Part shown: positions 1 through 5,940 of the stretch, one piece after another
Position numbering within the stretch: the stretch's first letter is position 1
Layout of the letters: every line of letters begins with the position of its first letter
Assembly (NCBI GenBank): GCA_903912585.1
Contig: CAIWHY010000406.1
Span: 1 to 6,161, forward strand
Origin: an uncultured Thermoleophilia bacterium
GTDB lineage: Bacteria; Actinomycetota; Thermoleophilia; UBA2241
Length of the DNA stretch: 6,161 nt
Reading direction: 5' to 3'
Notes under the pieces: model-generated
Seen by the model: the letters and a program-made list of their open reading frames with translations, nothing else
What the model was told of the DNA's origin: nothing
The model's database searches: none
Position numbers and translations under genes: made by a program

Positions 1-618
1 CTCGCCGAGCACGGCCTGCGCCAGCTCCACATCGCCGAGACCGAGAAGTACGCCCACGTCACCTTCTTCTTCAACGGCGGCGTGGAGGCCAAAGTAGAGG
101 GGGAGACGCGCATCCTCGTGCCGAGCCCGCGGGACGTGCCGACGTACGATCTCAAGCCCGCGATGAGCGCCTGCGGCGTCACCGACGAGCTCGTGGCCGC
201 CCTCGAAGGCGGGGAGTACGAGTTCGTGGTCGTCAACTACGCCAACGCCGACATGGTCGGCCACAGTGGAGTGATCGCCGCCGCGGTCGCCGCGGTGGAG
301 GCGGTCGACACCTGCCTCGGCAGCGTCACCGAGTCCGTCGCGCGCGGCGGCGGCGTCTGCCTCATCACCGCGGACCACGGCAACTCCGACCACATGCTCG
401 AGCCGGACGGCACTCCCAACACCGCGCACAGCACGAACCTGGTGCCGTTCATCGCGACCGCCGCCGGGACGCGCGTCCGCGCCGGCGGCCGGCTGTGCGA
501 CCTGGCACCGACGGCGCTCGCCTTGCTGGGCATCGGCCAGCCGGGCGAGATGACCGGCGCCAGCCTGCTTGAACCGACGTCCTGCGCTCGCCCCGGCTCG
601 CCGCGTGTTGTTGAATAG
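1..618 (+). CDS. gpmI: 2,3-bisphosphoglycerate-independent phosphoglycerate mutase, C-terminal part (5' end outside window)
   Basis: This cytosolic glycolytic enzyme interconverts 3-phosphoglycerate and 2-phosphoglycerate using two metal ions (usually Mn2+). The open frame runs from base 1, so 205 codons are visible of a family usually near 510 residues. Family hallmarks, in window codons: AETEKYAHVT with FFFNGG (codons 12-26; Lys16 matches the conserved active-site lysine), NADMVGH (Asp84 and His88, ligands of one metal), ADHGN (Asp125-His126, ligands of the other) and TAHST (His143, third ligand of the first). All metal ligands expected in this part are present, so the enzyme looks functional. 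The usual C-terminal pattern follows (DLAPT, LLG, EMTG, SLL), then about 14 extra residues. The GTG at 82 is internal to the conserved motif and is not a start. secG follows after 64 bases. By family synteny, pgk and tpiA probably lie upstream (inference). Confidence 0.97.
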   Translation, partial: LAEHGLRQLHIAETEKYAHVTFFFNGGVEAKVEGETRILVPSPRDVPTYDLKPAMSACGVTDELVAALEGGEYEFVVVNYANADMVGHSGVIAAAVAAVEAVDTCLGSVTESVARGGGVCLITADHGNSDHMLEPDGTPNTAHSTNLVPFIATAAGTRVRAGGRLCDLAPTALALLGIGQPGEMTGASLLEPTSCARPGSPRVVE

Positions 619-623
619 TGGAC

Positions 624-652
624 TTGATGCAACAATGGTGGTCGTCTATGCG
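624..652 (+). promoter_or_regulatory. Weak candidate promoter between gpmI and secG
   Basis: TTGATG (624-629) and TATGCG (647-652) are 17 bases apart. They match the housekeeping sigma consensus at 4/6 and 3/6. The stretch is locally less G+C-rich than its surroundings. It would give secG a leader of about 24 bases. The match is weak, and secG may simply be read through from gpmI. Confidence 0.2.
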
Positions 653-682
653 CCAAAGCCGAGAGTCTGAAAGGGTATCCAC

Positions 683-904
683 GTGCTGAACGGCATTCTC
701 ATCGTCATCTTCCTCATCGAATGTGTCCTGCTGGTCGTGCTCATCCTGCTGCACTCGGGCAAGGACGCGGGTATGGCGAGCATCACGGGCTTCTCGTTCG
801 CCTCCTCGGCGAGCGTCATGGAGCGCAACCTCACGCGCTACACGATCATCACCGGCGTGACGTGGTTCATCACCGCGTTCCTGCTGGGCTGGAGACTCGG
901 CTGA
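683..904 (+). CDS. secG: Preprotein translocase subunit SecG
   Basis: SecG is the small, non-essential third subunit of the SecYEG channel in the cytoplasmic membrane; it assists SecA-driven export. The 73-residue product has the family's two-helix shape. The first hydrophobic segment is at about residues 4-23, followed by the diagnostic LLHSGKDAG motif (usual form LLQ.GKGAG). A polar loop of about 20 residues follows, then a second hydrophobic segment at about 52-69. The loop is serine-rich rather than glycine-rich as in many SecG proteins, and there is almost no C-terminal tail. The GTG start is supported by AAGGG at 671-675 with a 7-base spacer; no alternative start keeps the first helix. 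It lies 64 bases after gpmI, and glycolytic genes next to secG are a known bacterial arrangement. A membrane protein of this shape could be misnamed, but the SGK-AG motif makes SecG the best call. Confidence 0.92.
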   Translation: MLNGILIVIFLIECVLLVVLILLHSGKDAGMASITGFSFASSASVMERNLTRYTIITGVTWFITAFLLGWRLG

Positions 905-926
905 CGCGGGCTCACGTTGCCAGGCG

Positions 927-955
927 TGTACACAGGCCGATGAGTCGACTAAAGT
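927..955 (+). promoter_or_regulatory. Candidate promoter of the ABC transporter operon
   Basis: TGTACA (927-932) and TAAAGT (950-955) are separated by 17 bases, each matching the housekeeping consensus at 4/6. The predicted transcription start is near 962, directly at the base of the first leader hairpin (963). The -35 box lies inside a perfect 8-base palindrome, GTGTACAC (926-933), which could be a small operator half. The call rests on consensus matching only. Confidence 0.35.
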
Positions 956-962
956 GCTCACG

Positions 963-1048
963 AGCGCAAGGGGAGGTGCGAACCAGGGGCTGACCAGTGG
1001 GTCCGAGATCTCCCCGCGCTGACGGCGATTCCCGTGGGGGGGACGCCG
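963..1048 (+). promoter_or_regulatory. Structured 5' leader of the substrate-binding-protein gene (two hairpins)
   Basis: Hairpin 1: AGCGC (963-967) and GGGGAGGT (970-977) pair with 1008-1020, giving 13 pairs including one G-U, with an AA bulge at 968-969. A small inner stem joins GACC (992-995) to GGTC (1000-1003). Hairpin 2: CGGCG (1023-1027) plus TTCCC (1029-1033) pair with 1039-1048, giving 10 pairs with one bulged A and a 5-base loop. The strand 1007-1013 can instead pair with GGAGGTC of the ribosome binding site (1075-1081), six Watson-Crick pairs and one G-U. This resembles a translational switch. I could not match it to a known riboswitch class from memory. Pairings were worked out by hand, and G+C-rich DNA forms hairpins easily. 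Confidence 0.4.
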
Positions 1049-1072
1049 AGGGGAAACAGTGCTTGCCATCCT

Positions 1073-1080
1073 AAGGAGGT
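1073..1080 (+). promoter_or_regulatory. Strong Shine-Dalgarno that fixes the TTG start
   Basis: AAGGAGGT is a full match to the anti-SD of 16S rRNA. It sits 4 bases before a TTG at 1085 (5 bases counted from the GGAGG core). This sets the start of the lipoprotein at 1085. The in-frame GTG at 1034 would translate through this site and put 17 extra residues before the signal peptide. Confidence 0.9.
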
Positions 1081-1084
1081 CACA

Positions 1085-2791
1085 TTGAGCAGACGTAACC
1101 GGAAGTGGGTCGGCCTCGTCGCGTTGGTCGCCATCCTCATCGTCGCCGGGCTGGTCATCGCCGCCTGCGGCAGCAGCAGTTCTTCCAGCAGCAGCAGTCC
1201 GAGCTCGGCCGGCACGCCCAAGGCGGGCGGCACCTACAACTTCCCGCTGGGCGCCGAGCCGATCAGCATCGAGCCGCTCAACACGCAGGAGTCCGAGGGC
1301 GCCAACGTCGAGCACCAGATCTTCCAGGGGCTCGAGATCCTCAAGCTCCAGCCGGACGGCACCACACAGGCCGTTCCGGACCTTGCCGACGGCCCGCCGC
1401 AGGTCAACTCGAACGCCACGGTGTTCACCTTCAAGATCAAGCAGGGCGTCATGTTCGGCCCGCCCGTCAATCGTGAAGTGACCGCCCAGGACTTCGTCGA
1501 TTCGTTCAACTACGTCGCCCAGGCCAAGAACCAGTCCGCCACCGTCTACATCCTGGCGCCTGTCCTGGGCATCGACGCCAAGACCGGCTACGCCGGCAAG
1601 AACGGCCTCACCGGCGTCAAGGCGCTCGACAAGTACACGCTTCAGATCACGCTGAGTTACCCCTTCGCCGACTTCCCGGCGACGCTGGTCCACCCGATCA
1701 CGCACGTCTTCCCGGTGGACTACGCCAACAAGATCGGCCGCAAGGCGTTCTTCGACAAGCCGGTCGGCACCGGCCCGTACATGGTGCAGGACTGGACGCA
1801 CAACCAGTCGGTCACCTTGGTCAAGAACCCGAGCTACTGGAACACGTCGGGCTCGGGCGACTCCGCCAAGCCGGGCAACGTCGACACCATCAACATGCCG
1901 ATCTACACGGACACGAGCACCGAGTGGCTGGCCTTCCAGAAGGGCACGCTCGATTACTCGGCCGTGCCTGCGGGCAACGTCCACGCCGCCGAGAACAACG
2001 CCAACGTGAAGAGCGGCGCCTGGACGGCCAAGGCCTACGCCAGCACTGCCGTGTACTTCATCAGCGTCGCCATGAACCATCCGATGCTCGGTGGCGCCAA
2101 CCAGGGTCCGAACCTGCCGATCCGCGCCGCCCTCAACTACGCCGCCGACCGCACGGCCGTCTGCAACATCGTCAACGAGGGCGTCACGATCCCGTCGGAC
2201 GAGATCGTCCCGGTCACGATCCCGGGCTACAAGCCTGGTCTCAACCCGTACCCGTACGATCCCGCCAAGGCGCAGCCGGAGCTCGACAAGTTCACCGGCA
2301 CGCTGCCCACCAACATCCCGTATTGGTACAACTCGGGCTCCAGCCACGACAAGATCGCCCAGGTGCTCATCGCCGGTTGGACCAAGGCCATGCCCAAGCT
2401 GTCCTTCAAGCTCAACGGCATCGAGACCAACTCCTACTGGACGCAGTGCGGCCAGGGCAAGGCGCCGGCGCTGTTCCGCATGGGCTGGATCGCCGACTAC
2501 CCATCGATCGACAACTTCATCTACCTCTTCACGACCCAGGGTGGTCTGTACGGCAGCTACAGCCGCTACAGCAACCCCGAGGTGGACAAGCTCTTCAAGC
2601 AGGCGCGCAGCACGCTCGACCAGACGCAGCGTTTCGCGCTCTACAACCAGGCGCAGTCGCTCATCCTCGCGGATGCCCCCTGCGTCCCGGTGTACACGTA
2701 CCGCGACTTCCGCGTCACCAACAACAAGATCGGCGGGTTCAGCTACAACTCGTTCGGTCTGATCAACATGTGGGATGTGTGGGTCAAATAG
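1085..2791 (+). CDS. Peptide-type ABC transporter substrate-binding lipoprotein (SBP_bac_5 / DppA-OppA family)
   Basis: This is the extracellular, membrane-anchored receptor that captures the substrate and delivers it to the permeases. From TTG 1085 it has 568 residues, usual for the family. It begins with a lipoprotein signal: basic MSRRNRKW, a hydrophobic core at residues 9-25, and lipobox VIAAC with Cys28 as the lipidated residue. A flexible tether follows, with nine consecutive serines (30-38). Family motifs are TAQDFVDSF (133-141), VGTGPY (227-232), GWIADYP (467-473) and a C-terminal ADAPCVPVY stretch. Fold class is clear. The ligand is not: peptides are the default, but nickel, sugars or opines occur in this family. 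The basic N-terminus contains RR but lacks the Tat consensus, so Sec export is expected. It is first in the transporter operon, with a structured leader upstream and a hairpin-rich gap downstream, consistent with separate dosage control (inference). Confidence 0.95.
   Translation: MSRRNRKWVGLVALVAILIVAGLVIAACGSSSSSSSSSPSSAGTPKAGGTYNFPLGAEPISIEPLNTQESEGANVEHQIFQGLEILKLQPDGTTQAVPDLADGPPQVNSNATVFTFKIKQGVMFGPPVNREVTAQDFVDSFNYVAQAKNQSATVYILAPVLGIDAKTGYAGKNGLTGVKALDKYTLQITLSYPFADFPATLVHPITHVFPVDYANKIGRKAFFDKPVGTGPYMVQDWTHNQSVTLVKNPSYWNTSGSGDSAKPGNVDTINMPIYTDTSTEWLAFQKGTLDYSAVPAGNVHAAENNANVKSGAWTAKAYASTAVYFISVAMNHPMLGGANQGPNLPIRAALNYAADRTAVCNIVNEGVTIPSDEIVPVTIPGYKPGLNPYPYDPAKAQPELDKFTGTLPTNIPYWYNSGSSHDKIAQVLIAGWTKAMPKLSFKLNGIETNSYWTQCGQGKAPALFRMGWIADYPSIDNFIYLFTTQGGLYGSYSRYSNPEVDKLFKQARSTLDQTQRFALYNQAQSLILADAPCVPVYTYRDFRVTNNKIGGFSYNSFGLINMWDVWVK
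1167..1207 (+). repeat. Serine-codon low-complexity tract (AGC repeats)
   Basis: Two AGC-type runs, GCAGCAGCAGT (1168-1178) and CAGCAGCAGCAGT (1187-1199), flank TTCTTC. They encode the poly-serine tether directly after the lipidated cysteine. Units are triplets, so length changes by slippage would stay in frame and alter only tether length. Confidence 0.75.
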
Positions 2792-2804
2792 ACTCGCGCG
2801 CAGG

Positions 2805-2833
2805 TTGCCCGGCGACGGGTGACTGAGTAGAAT
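2805..2833 (+). promoter_or_regulatory. Candidate internal promoter upstream of the permease genes
   Basis: TTGCCC (2805-2810, 4/6 to TTGACA) and TAGAAT (2828-2833, 5/6 to TATAAT) are separated by the optimal 17 bases. It is the best promoter match I saw in the window. It begins 13 bases after the lipoprotein stop, with a predicted transcription start near 2840, just before a strong hairpin. It would allow the permease and ATPase genes to be transcribed independently of the lipoprotein gene. Confidence 0.45.
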
Positions 2834-2845
2834 CCACGCAGCTAT

Positions 2846-2882
2846 GCGGGGCGGTTCGCGGCCCAGTCGCGGACCGCCCCGC
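2846..2882 (+). promoter_or_regulatory. Strong intercistronic hairpin (mRNA stabiliser, attenuator, or terminator lacking a U-tract)
   Basis: Bases 2846-2861 pair with 2867-2882 around a 5-base loop. This makes 16 pairs, two of them G-U, with a perfect 9-base G+C stem at the base (GCGGGGCGG with CCGCCCCGC). No run of T follows (TGCAATACTC), so it is not a classical intrinsic terminator, although G+C-rich bacteria can use such stems. Its place between a binding-protein gene and its permeases fits the known role of such hairpins in protecting the upstream message and partly blocking read-through. Confidence 0.65.
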
Positions 2883-2889
2883 TGCAATA

Positions 2890-2920
2890 CTCAGGGTCTC
2901 AGGCGCGCCCTGGCCCTGAG
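2890..2920 (+). promoter_or_regulatory. Second intercistronic inverted repeat next to the permease ribosome binding site
   Basis: CTCAGGG (2890-2896) and CCCTGAG (2914-2920) form a perfect 7-base inverted repeat, extendable by T-G and C-G, around a loop holding the palindrome GGCGCGCC (2902-2909). CTCAGG is also repeated directly at 2898-2903, so the right arm has two possible partners. The ribosome binding site of the next gene begins only 8 bases later. Confidence 0.4.
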
Positions 2921-2941
2921 GGTACGAGAGAAGGCTGAAGG

Positions 2942-3901
2942 TTGACCGCTTACATCATCAGACGCCTCTTCCAGCTGGTCATCGTGCTCATCGGCGTGAC
3001 CTTCATCACGTTCATGATGCTGAAGCTCGTGCCGGGCGATCCGGCGGTAGCGCTGGCCGGCAAGGGCGCGACGCAGCAGCGGATCGAGTTCGTGCGCCAC
3101 GAGCGCGGCCTGGACCGGCCCTTCTACGTGCAGTACTACAAGTACGTCACACGGCTGCTGCACGGTGACCTCGGCGAATCGCTCTACACCGGGCTCCCGG
3201 TCCGCGACATGATCACGCAGGCGGCGCCGGTCACCATCCAGCTCGCCGTCGCGGCGGTCCTCATCGAGATGCTCGGCATCCCCCTGGGGGTCTACTCCGC
3301 GCTCAGGCAGTACAGTTTCTGGGACACCACGCTGACGACGCTGGCGCTGATCATCTGGGGCATCCCCGTCTTCGTGCTCGGCTACTTCGCCATGTACATC
3401 TTCGGCCTCAAGCTCAACCTGTTACCCATCGGCGGCGCCGGGTTGCCGTACATACTCTGGATCCTGCCGTCGAGCTGGGAGAGCTTCACGTATCTGATCC
3501 TGCCGGCCCTGACTCTGGGCATCATCGAGGTCGCCTACATCTCCTACATGCAGCGCGCCTCGATGCTCGAAGTGTCGCGCTCGGACTTCATCCGCACGGC
3601 GCGCGCCAAGGGCCTCAGCGAACGCAAGGTCATCTGGGGCCACGGCTTCAAGAACGCCGTCATCCCGGTGATGACGATCGCCGGCATCGACCTCGGCGCG
3701 CTCATCGGCGGCGCCATCATCACTGAGACGGTGTTCAGCCGTCCCGGCATCGGCCTGATGATCTACCACGCCATCGGCCAGCGCGACATCGCCGTCATCG
3801 CCGGTGGCGTGCTCTTCGCAACGTTCTTCTTCGTCTTCGCCAACCTTCTCGTCGACCTCGGCTACGCGTGGGTGGACCCGCGCGTGCGCCTGGAGGACTG
3901 A
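2942..3901 (+). CDS. Peptide-type ABC transporter permease, DppB/OppB-like
   Basis: This is the first of two membrane subunits forming the transport channel. Its 319 residues match the family length. The N-terminus AYIIRRLFQ leads into the first membrane helix (about 9-30). Next comes the long external segment with PGDP (31-34), GLDRPFYVQYY (56-66) and HGDLGES (74-80), all typical of DppB/OppB. Five further hydrophobic segments lie at about 95-118, 127-157, 182-204, 241-262 and 280-305. The cytoplasmic EAA loop that docks onto the ATPase is at 215-242 (DFIRTARAKGLS...N). The TTG start has GAGAAGG (2928-2934) 7 bases upstream and gives the expected N-terminus; no better start exists. The 150-base gap before it carries a promoter candidate and hairpins. 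The next permease gene follows after 3 bases, with its SD inside this gene's last codons. Confidence 0.95.
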   Translation: MTAYIIRRLFQLVIVLIGVTFITFMMLKLVPGDPAVALAGKGATQQRIEFVRHERGLDRPFYVQYYKYVTRLLHGDLGESLYTGLPVRDMITQAAPVTIQLAVAAVLIEMLGIPLGVYSALRQYSFWDTTLTTLALIIWGIPVFVLGYFAMYIFGLKLNLLPIGGAGLPYILWILPSSWESFTYLILPALTLGIIEVAYISYMQRASMLEVSRSDFIRTARAKGLSERKVIWGHGFKNAVIPVMTIAGIDLGALIGGAIITETVFSRPGIGLMIYHAIGQRDIAVIAGGVLFATFFFVFANLLVDLGYAWVDPRVRLED

Positions 3902-3904
3902 CCT

Positions 3905-4912
3905 GTGCCTGACTGGGACGCCAAGCCGCCTGCCGACAGGGATGTCTACGGCACGCAGGTGACGCAGGCGGAGACCGTCGACGCACGCCTGCAGGCGGAG
4001 ATCATCGACGAGCAGGCAGAGGAGGGCGCGAAGCCGCTCGGCCTCTGGTCGGACACGTGGCGGCGCCTCAAGCGCAACAAGCTCGCGCTCATCGGCCTCG
4101 CCATCATCATCGTGTTCATCACGATCGGTACGGTCGAGGAAGTCGCGTTCATCGTGGGACACCCGCTCACGCCGTATCCGCCCGACGAGGTCAACTACGC
4201 GCTCTCGCCGCAGGGCCTCGGGTCGCCGCCGTCCCTCAAGCATCCGTTCGGCACCGACTATCTGGGTCGCGACGTCCTCTCGCGCGTGCTCGAGGCCACC
4301 CGCATCGCCATGCTCGTCGGCATCATCGCCGTCGCCATCGCGCTCACCATGGGCCTCATCCTGGGGCCGATCTCGGGCTACTACGGCGGCGCCGTCGACT
4401 CCGTCATCATGCGCATCGCCGACATCTTCTTCGCCTTCCCCTACATCCTCTTCGTGCTGCTCATCATGAGCGTGCTCGGGCCCGGCTTCCAAAATGTGTT
4501 CATCGCCATCGGCATCCTCGGCTGGGCCACCTTCGCGCGCATCGTGCGCGGCCAGATCCTGAGCGTGAAGTCGATGGAGTTCGTCGAGGCGGCGCGCGCT
4601 CAAGGCGCCAGCGACCTGCGCATCATCTTCCGCCACGTGCTGCCCAACAGCATGGCGCCGGTGTACGTGGCCGTGGCCATGGCCATCGGCGGCGCCATCG
4701 CCACCGAGGCGGCCCTGAGCTACCTCGGCATCGGCGTGCAGCCGCCGACGCCGTCGTGGGGGCTGATGATCGCCGACGCCGTGAACTACCTCACCGGCGG
4801 CAACTGGTGGTACCTGTTCTTCCCGAGTCTGGCCCTGGTGCTGACAGTGTTCGGCTTCATCTCCTTCGGCAACGGCCTGCGCGACGCCACCGACCCCAAG
4901 CTGAAGGAATAG
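3905..4912 (+). CDS. Peptide-type ABC transporter permease, DppC/OppC-like
   Basis: This is the second channel-forming subunit, pairing with the DppB-like protein. It has 335 residues. An unusually long hydrophilic, acidic N-terminal segment (1-50) precedes the OppC_N-like element LWSDTWRRLKRNKLALIG (47-64) and the first helix (about 60-78). The diagnostic HPFGTDYLGRDVLSR motif is at 113-127, five more hydrophobic segments follow, and the EAA loop is at 225-248 (EFVEAARAQGAS...N). GYLGIGVQPP-type DppC signature residues appear at 272-281 (SYLGIGVQPP). The GTG start has GGAGGA (3892-3897) 7 bases upstream, within the end of the preceding gene. The ATPase gene starts 2 bases after its stop, so translation is probably coupled. 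The length of the N-terminal tail is the only oddity. Confidence 0.95.
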   Translation: MPDWDAKPPADRDVYGTQVTQAETVDARLQAEIIDEQAEEGAKPLGLWSDTWRRLKRNKLALIGLAIIIVFITIGTVEEVAFIVGHPLTPYPPDEVNYALSPQGLGSPPSLKHPFGTDYLGRDVLSRVLEATRIAMLVGIIAVAIALTMGLILGPISGYYGGAVDSVIMRIADIFFAFPYILFVLLIMSVLGPGFQNVFIAIGILGWATFARIVRGQILSVKSMEFVEAARAQGASDLRIIFRHVLPNSMAPVYVAVAMAIGGAIATEAALSYLGIGVQPPTPSWGLMIADAVNYLTGGNWWYLFFPSLALVLTVFGFISFGNGLRDATDPKLKE

Positions 4913-4914
4913 GC

Positions 4915-5940
4915 ATGGCCGAGCGCCTCCTCGAGGTCAAGGACCTCTCCACTCAGTTCTTCACGCACGCCGGCATCGTCAAGGCCGTCAACGGCGTGAG
5001 CTTCACGCTCGACCGCAACGAGACCATCGGCATCGTCGGCGAGTCTGGCTCGGGCAAGACCGTCGCCGCCCTGTCGCTGAAGCGCCTCCTCCCGGCCCGG
5101 CCCGGCCAGGTCGTGGAGGGCTCGCTGATGCTCGGCGCCCGCAACCTGCGCACGATCAGCGACGACGAGATGCGCGGCGTGCGCGGCAACGACATCGCGA
5201 TGATCTTCCAGGACCCGATGACGAGCCTGAACCCGGTCATGAAGATCGGCAAGCAGATCGCCGAGGCCATCACCCTGCATCAGGACAAGTCCAAGCGCGA
5301 GGCGTGGAAGATGGCCATCGACCTGCTGGCGCGCGTCGGCATCCCGGATGCGCCCAAGCGCGTCGACCAGTACCCCTTCGAGTTCTCCGGCGGCATGCGC
5401 CAGCGCGCCATGATCGCCATGGCGATCAGCTGCAACCCGGACATCCTCATCGCCGACGAGCCCACGACGGCGCTGGACGTCACCATCCAGGCGCAGATCA
5501 TCGACGTCGTGCGCGAGATGCAGGCGCAGTTCAACTCCGGCGTCATCCTCATCACGCACGACCTCGGGGTGATCGCCGAGATCGCCGACAAGGTGATGGT
5601 CATGTACGGCGGTCGCACCGTGGAGTATGGCCCGGTGGACGAGATCTTCTACAACGCCCACCATCCCTACACGTGGGGCCTGCTTGCCTCGCTGCCGCGC
5701 CTCGACGCCTCCGAGAAGGAGCGGCTCACGCCGATCAAGGGGCAGCCGCCGAACCTCATCACGCTGCCCGCCGGATGCCCGTTCACCGTCCGCTGCCCGT
5801 ACCGGCGCGACGAGTGCCGCGACAACTGGCCGGAGCTCGAGATCGTCGCTGCCGAGCACGGCGTGCACTGCTGGGTGCCGGTGGATGAGCGCCAGGGGCT
5901 GCGCGTCGAGCTGCCGCACTTCAAGGAGCCCGTCGCATGA
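4915..5940 (+). CDS. Peptide-type ABC transporter ATP-binding protein, DppD/OppD-like
   Basis: This is one of two cytoplasmic ATPases that would power the transporter; it has 341 residues. All catalytic motifs are intact: Walker A GESGSGKT (42-49), Q-loop Gln99 in IFQDPMTSLNP, signature FSGGMRQR (157-164), Walker B ILIADEP (177-183) with Glu182 catalytic, D-loop ALD (186-188) and switch His215. The oligopeptide-type C-terminal domain (about 235-325; HHPYTWGLL, then GCPF and RCP) carries four cysteines, Cys288, Cys294, Cys301 and Cys319. This pattern is known to bind a [4Fe-4S] cluster in some DppD/OppD proteins. The ATG start has AAGGA (4904-4908) 6 bases upstream, overlapping the end of the permease gene. 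Its TGA shares ATGA with the start of the next ATPase gene. Function is certain at family level; dipeptide versus oligopeptide specificity is not. Confidence 0.97.
   Translation: MAERLLEVKDLSTQFFTHAGIVKAVNGVSFTLDRNETIGIVGESGSGKTVAALSLKRLLPARPGQVVEGSLMLGARNLRTISDDEMRGVRGNDIAMIFQDPMTSLNPVMKIGKQIAEAITLHQDKSKREAWKMAIDLLARVGIPDAPKRVDQYPFEFSGGMRQRAMIAMAISCNPDILIADEPTTALDVTIQAQIIDVVREMQAQFNSGVILITHDLGVIAEIADKVMVMYGGRTVEYGPVDEIFYNAHHPYTWGLLASLPRLDASEKERLTPIKGQPPNLITLPAGCPFTVRCPYRRDECRDNWPELEIVAAEHGVHCWVPVDERQGLRVELPHFKEPVA

Noticed and set aside
940..993. 17-codon ATG frame in the leader before the lipoprotein gene
   Set aside because: No SD precedes it, it overlaps the predicted -10 box and would start upstream of the predicted transcript, and its composition is not gene-like.
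968..1060. Known riboswitch or small RNA (TPP, yybP-ykoY, c-di-AMP, glycine, SRP RNA, tmRNA)
   Set aside because: Short matches such as AGGGGAG or GGGGCTGA occur, but the other conserved blocks of these classes are absent or in the wrong order.
1034..1084. Earlier GTG start for the lipoprotein
   Set aside because: It would translate through the full SD at 1073-1080 and put 17 polar residues before a textbook lipoprotein signal; TTG at 1085 has ideal SD spacing.
1085..1111. Twin-arginine (Tat) signal in the lipoprotein N-terminus
   Set aside because: RR is present, but the following residues N-R-K-W do not match the xFLK consensus; basic n-regions are normal in Sec lipoproteins.
449..2887. 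812-codon open frame on the - strand opposite the lipoprotein gene
   Set aside because: It is a compositional shadow. High G+C at third positions removes stops on the opposite strand. The product is rich in Arg, Val, Asp and Glu without domains, it spans three real genes and two gaps, and the + strand genes have clear family motifs.
3422..4636. 404-codon open frame on the - strand opposite the two permease genes
   Set aside because: Same shadow effect; acidic and His/Arg-rich low-complexity product, opposite two well-recognised permeases.
4786..5919. 377-codon open frame on the - strand opposite the DppD-like gene
   Set aside because: Mirror of the ATPase coding sequence with no recognisable motif.
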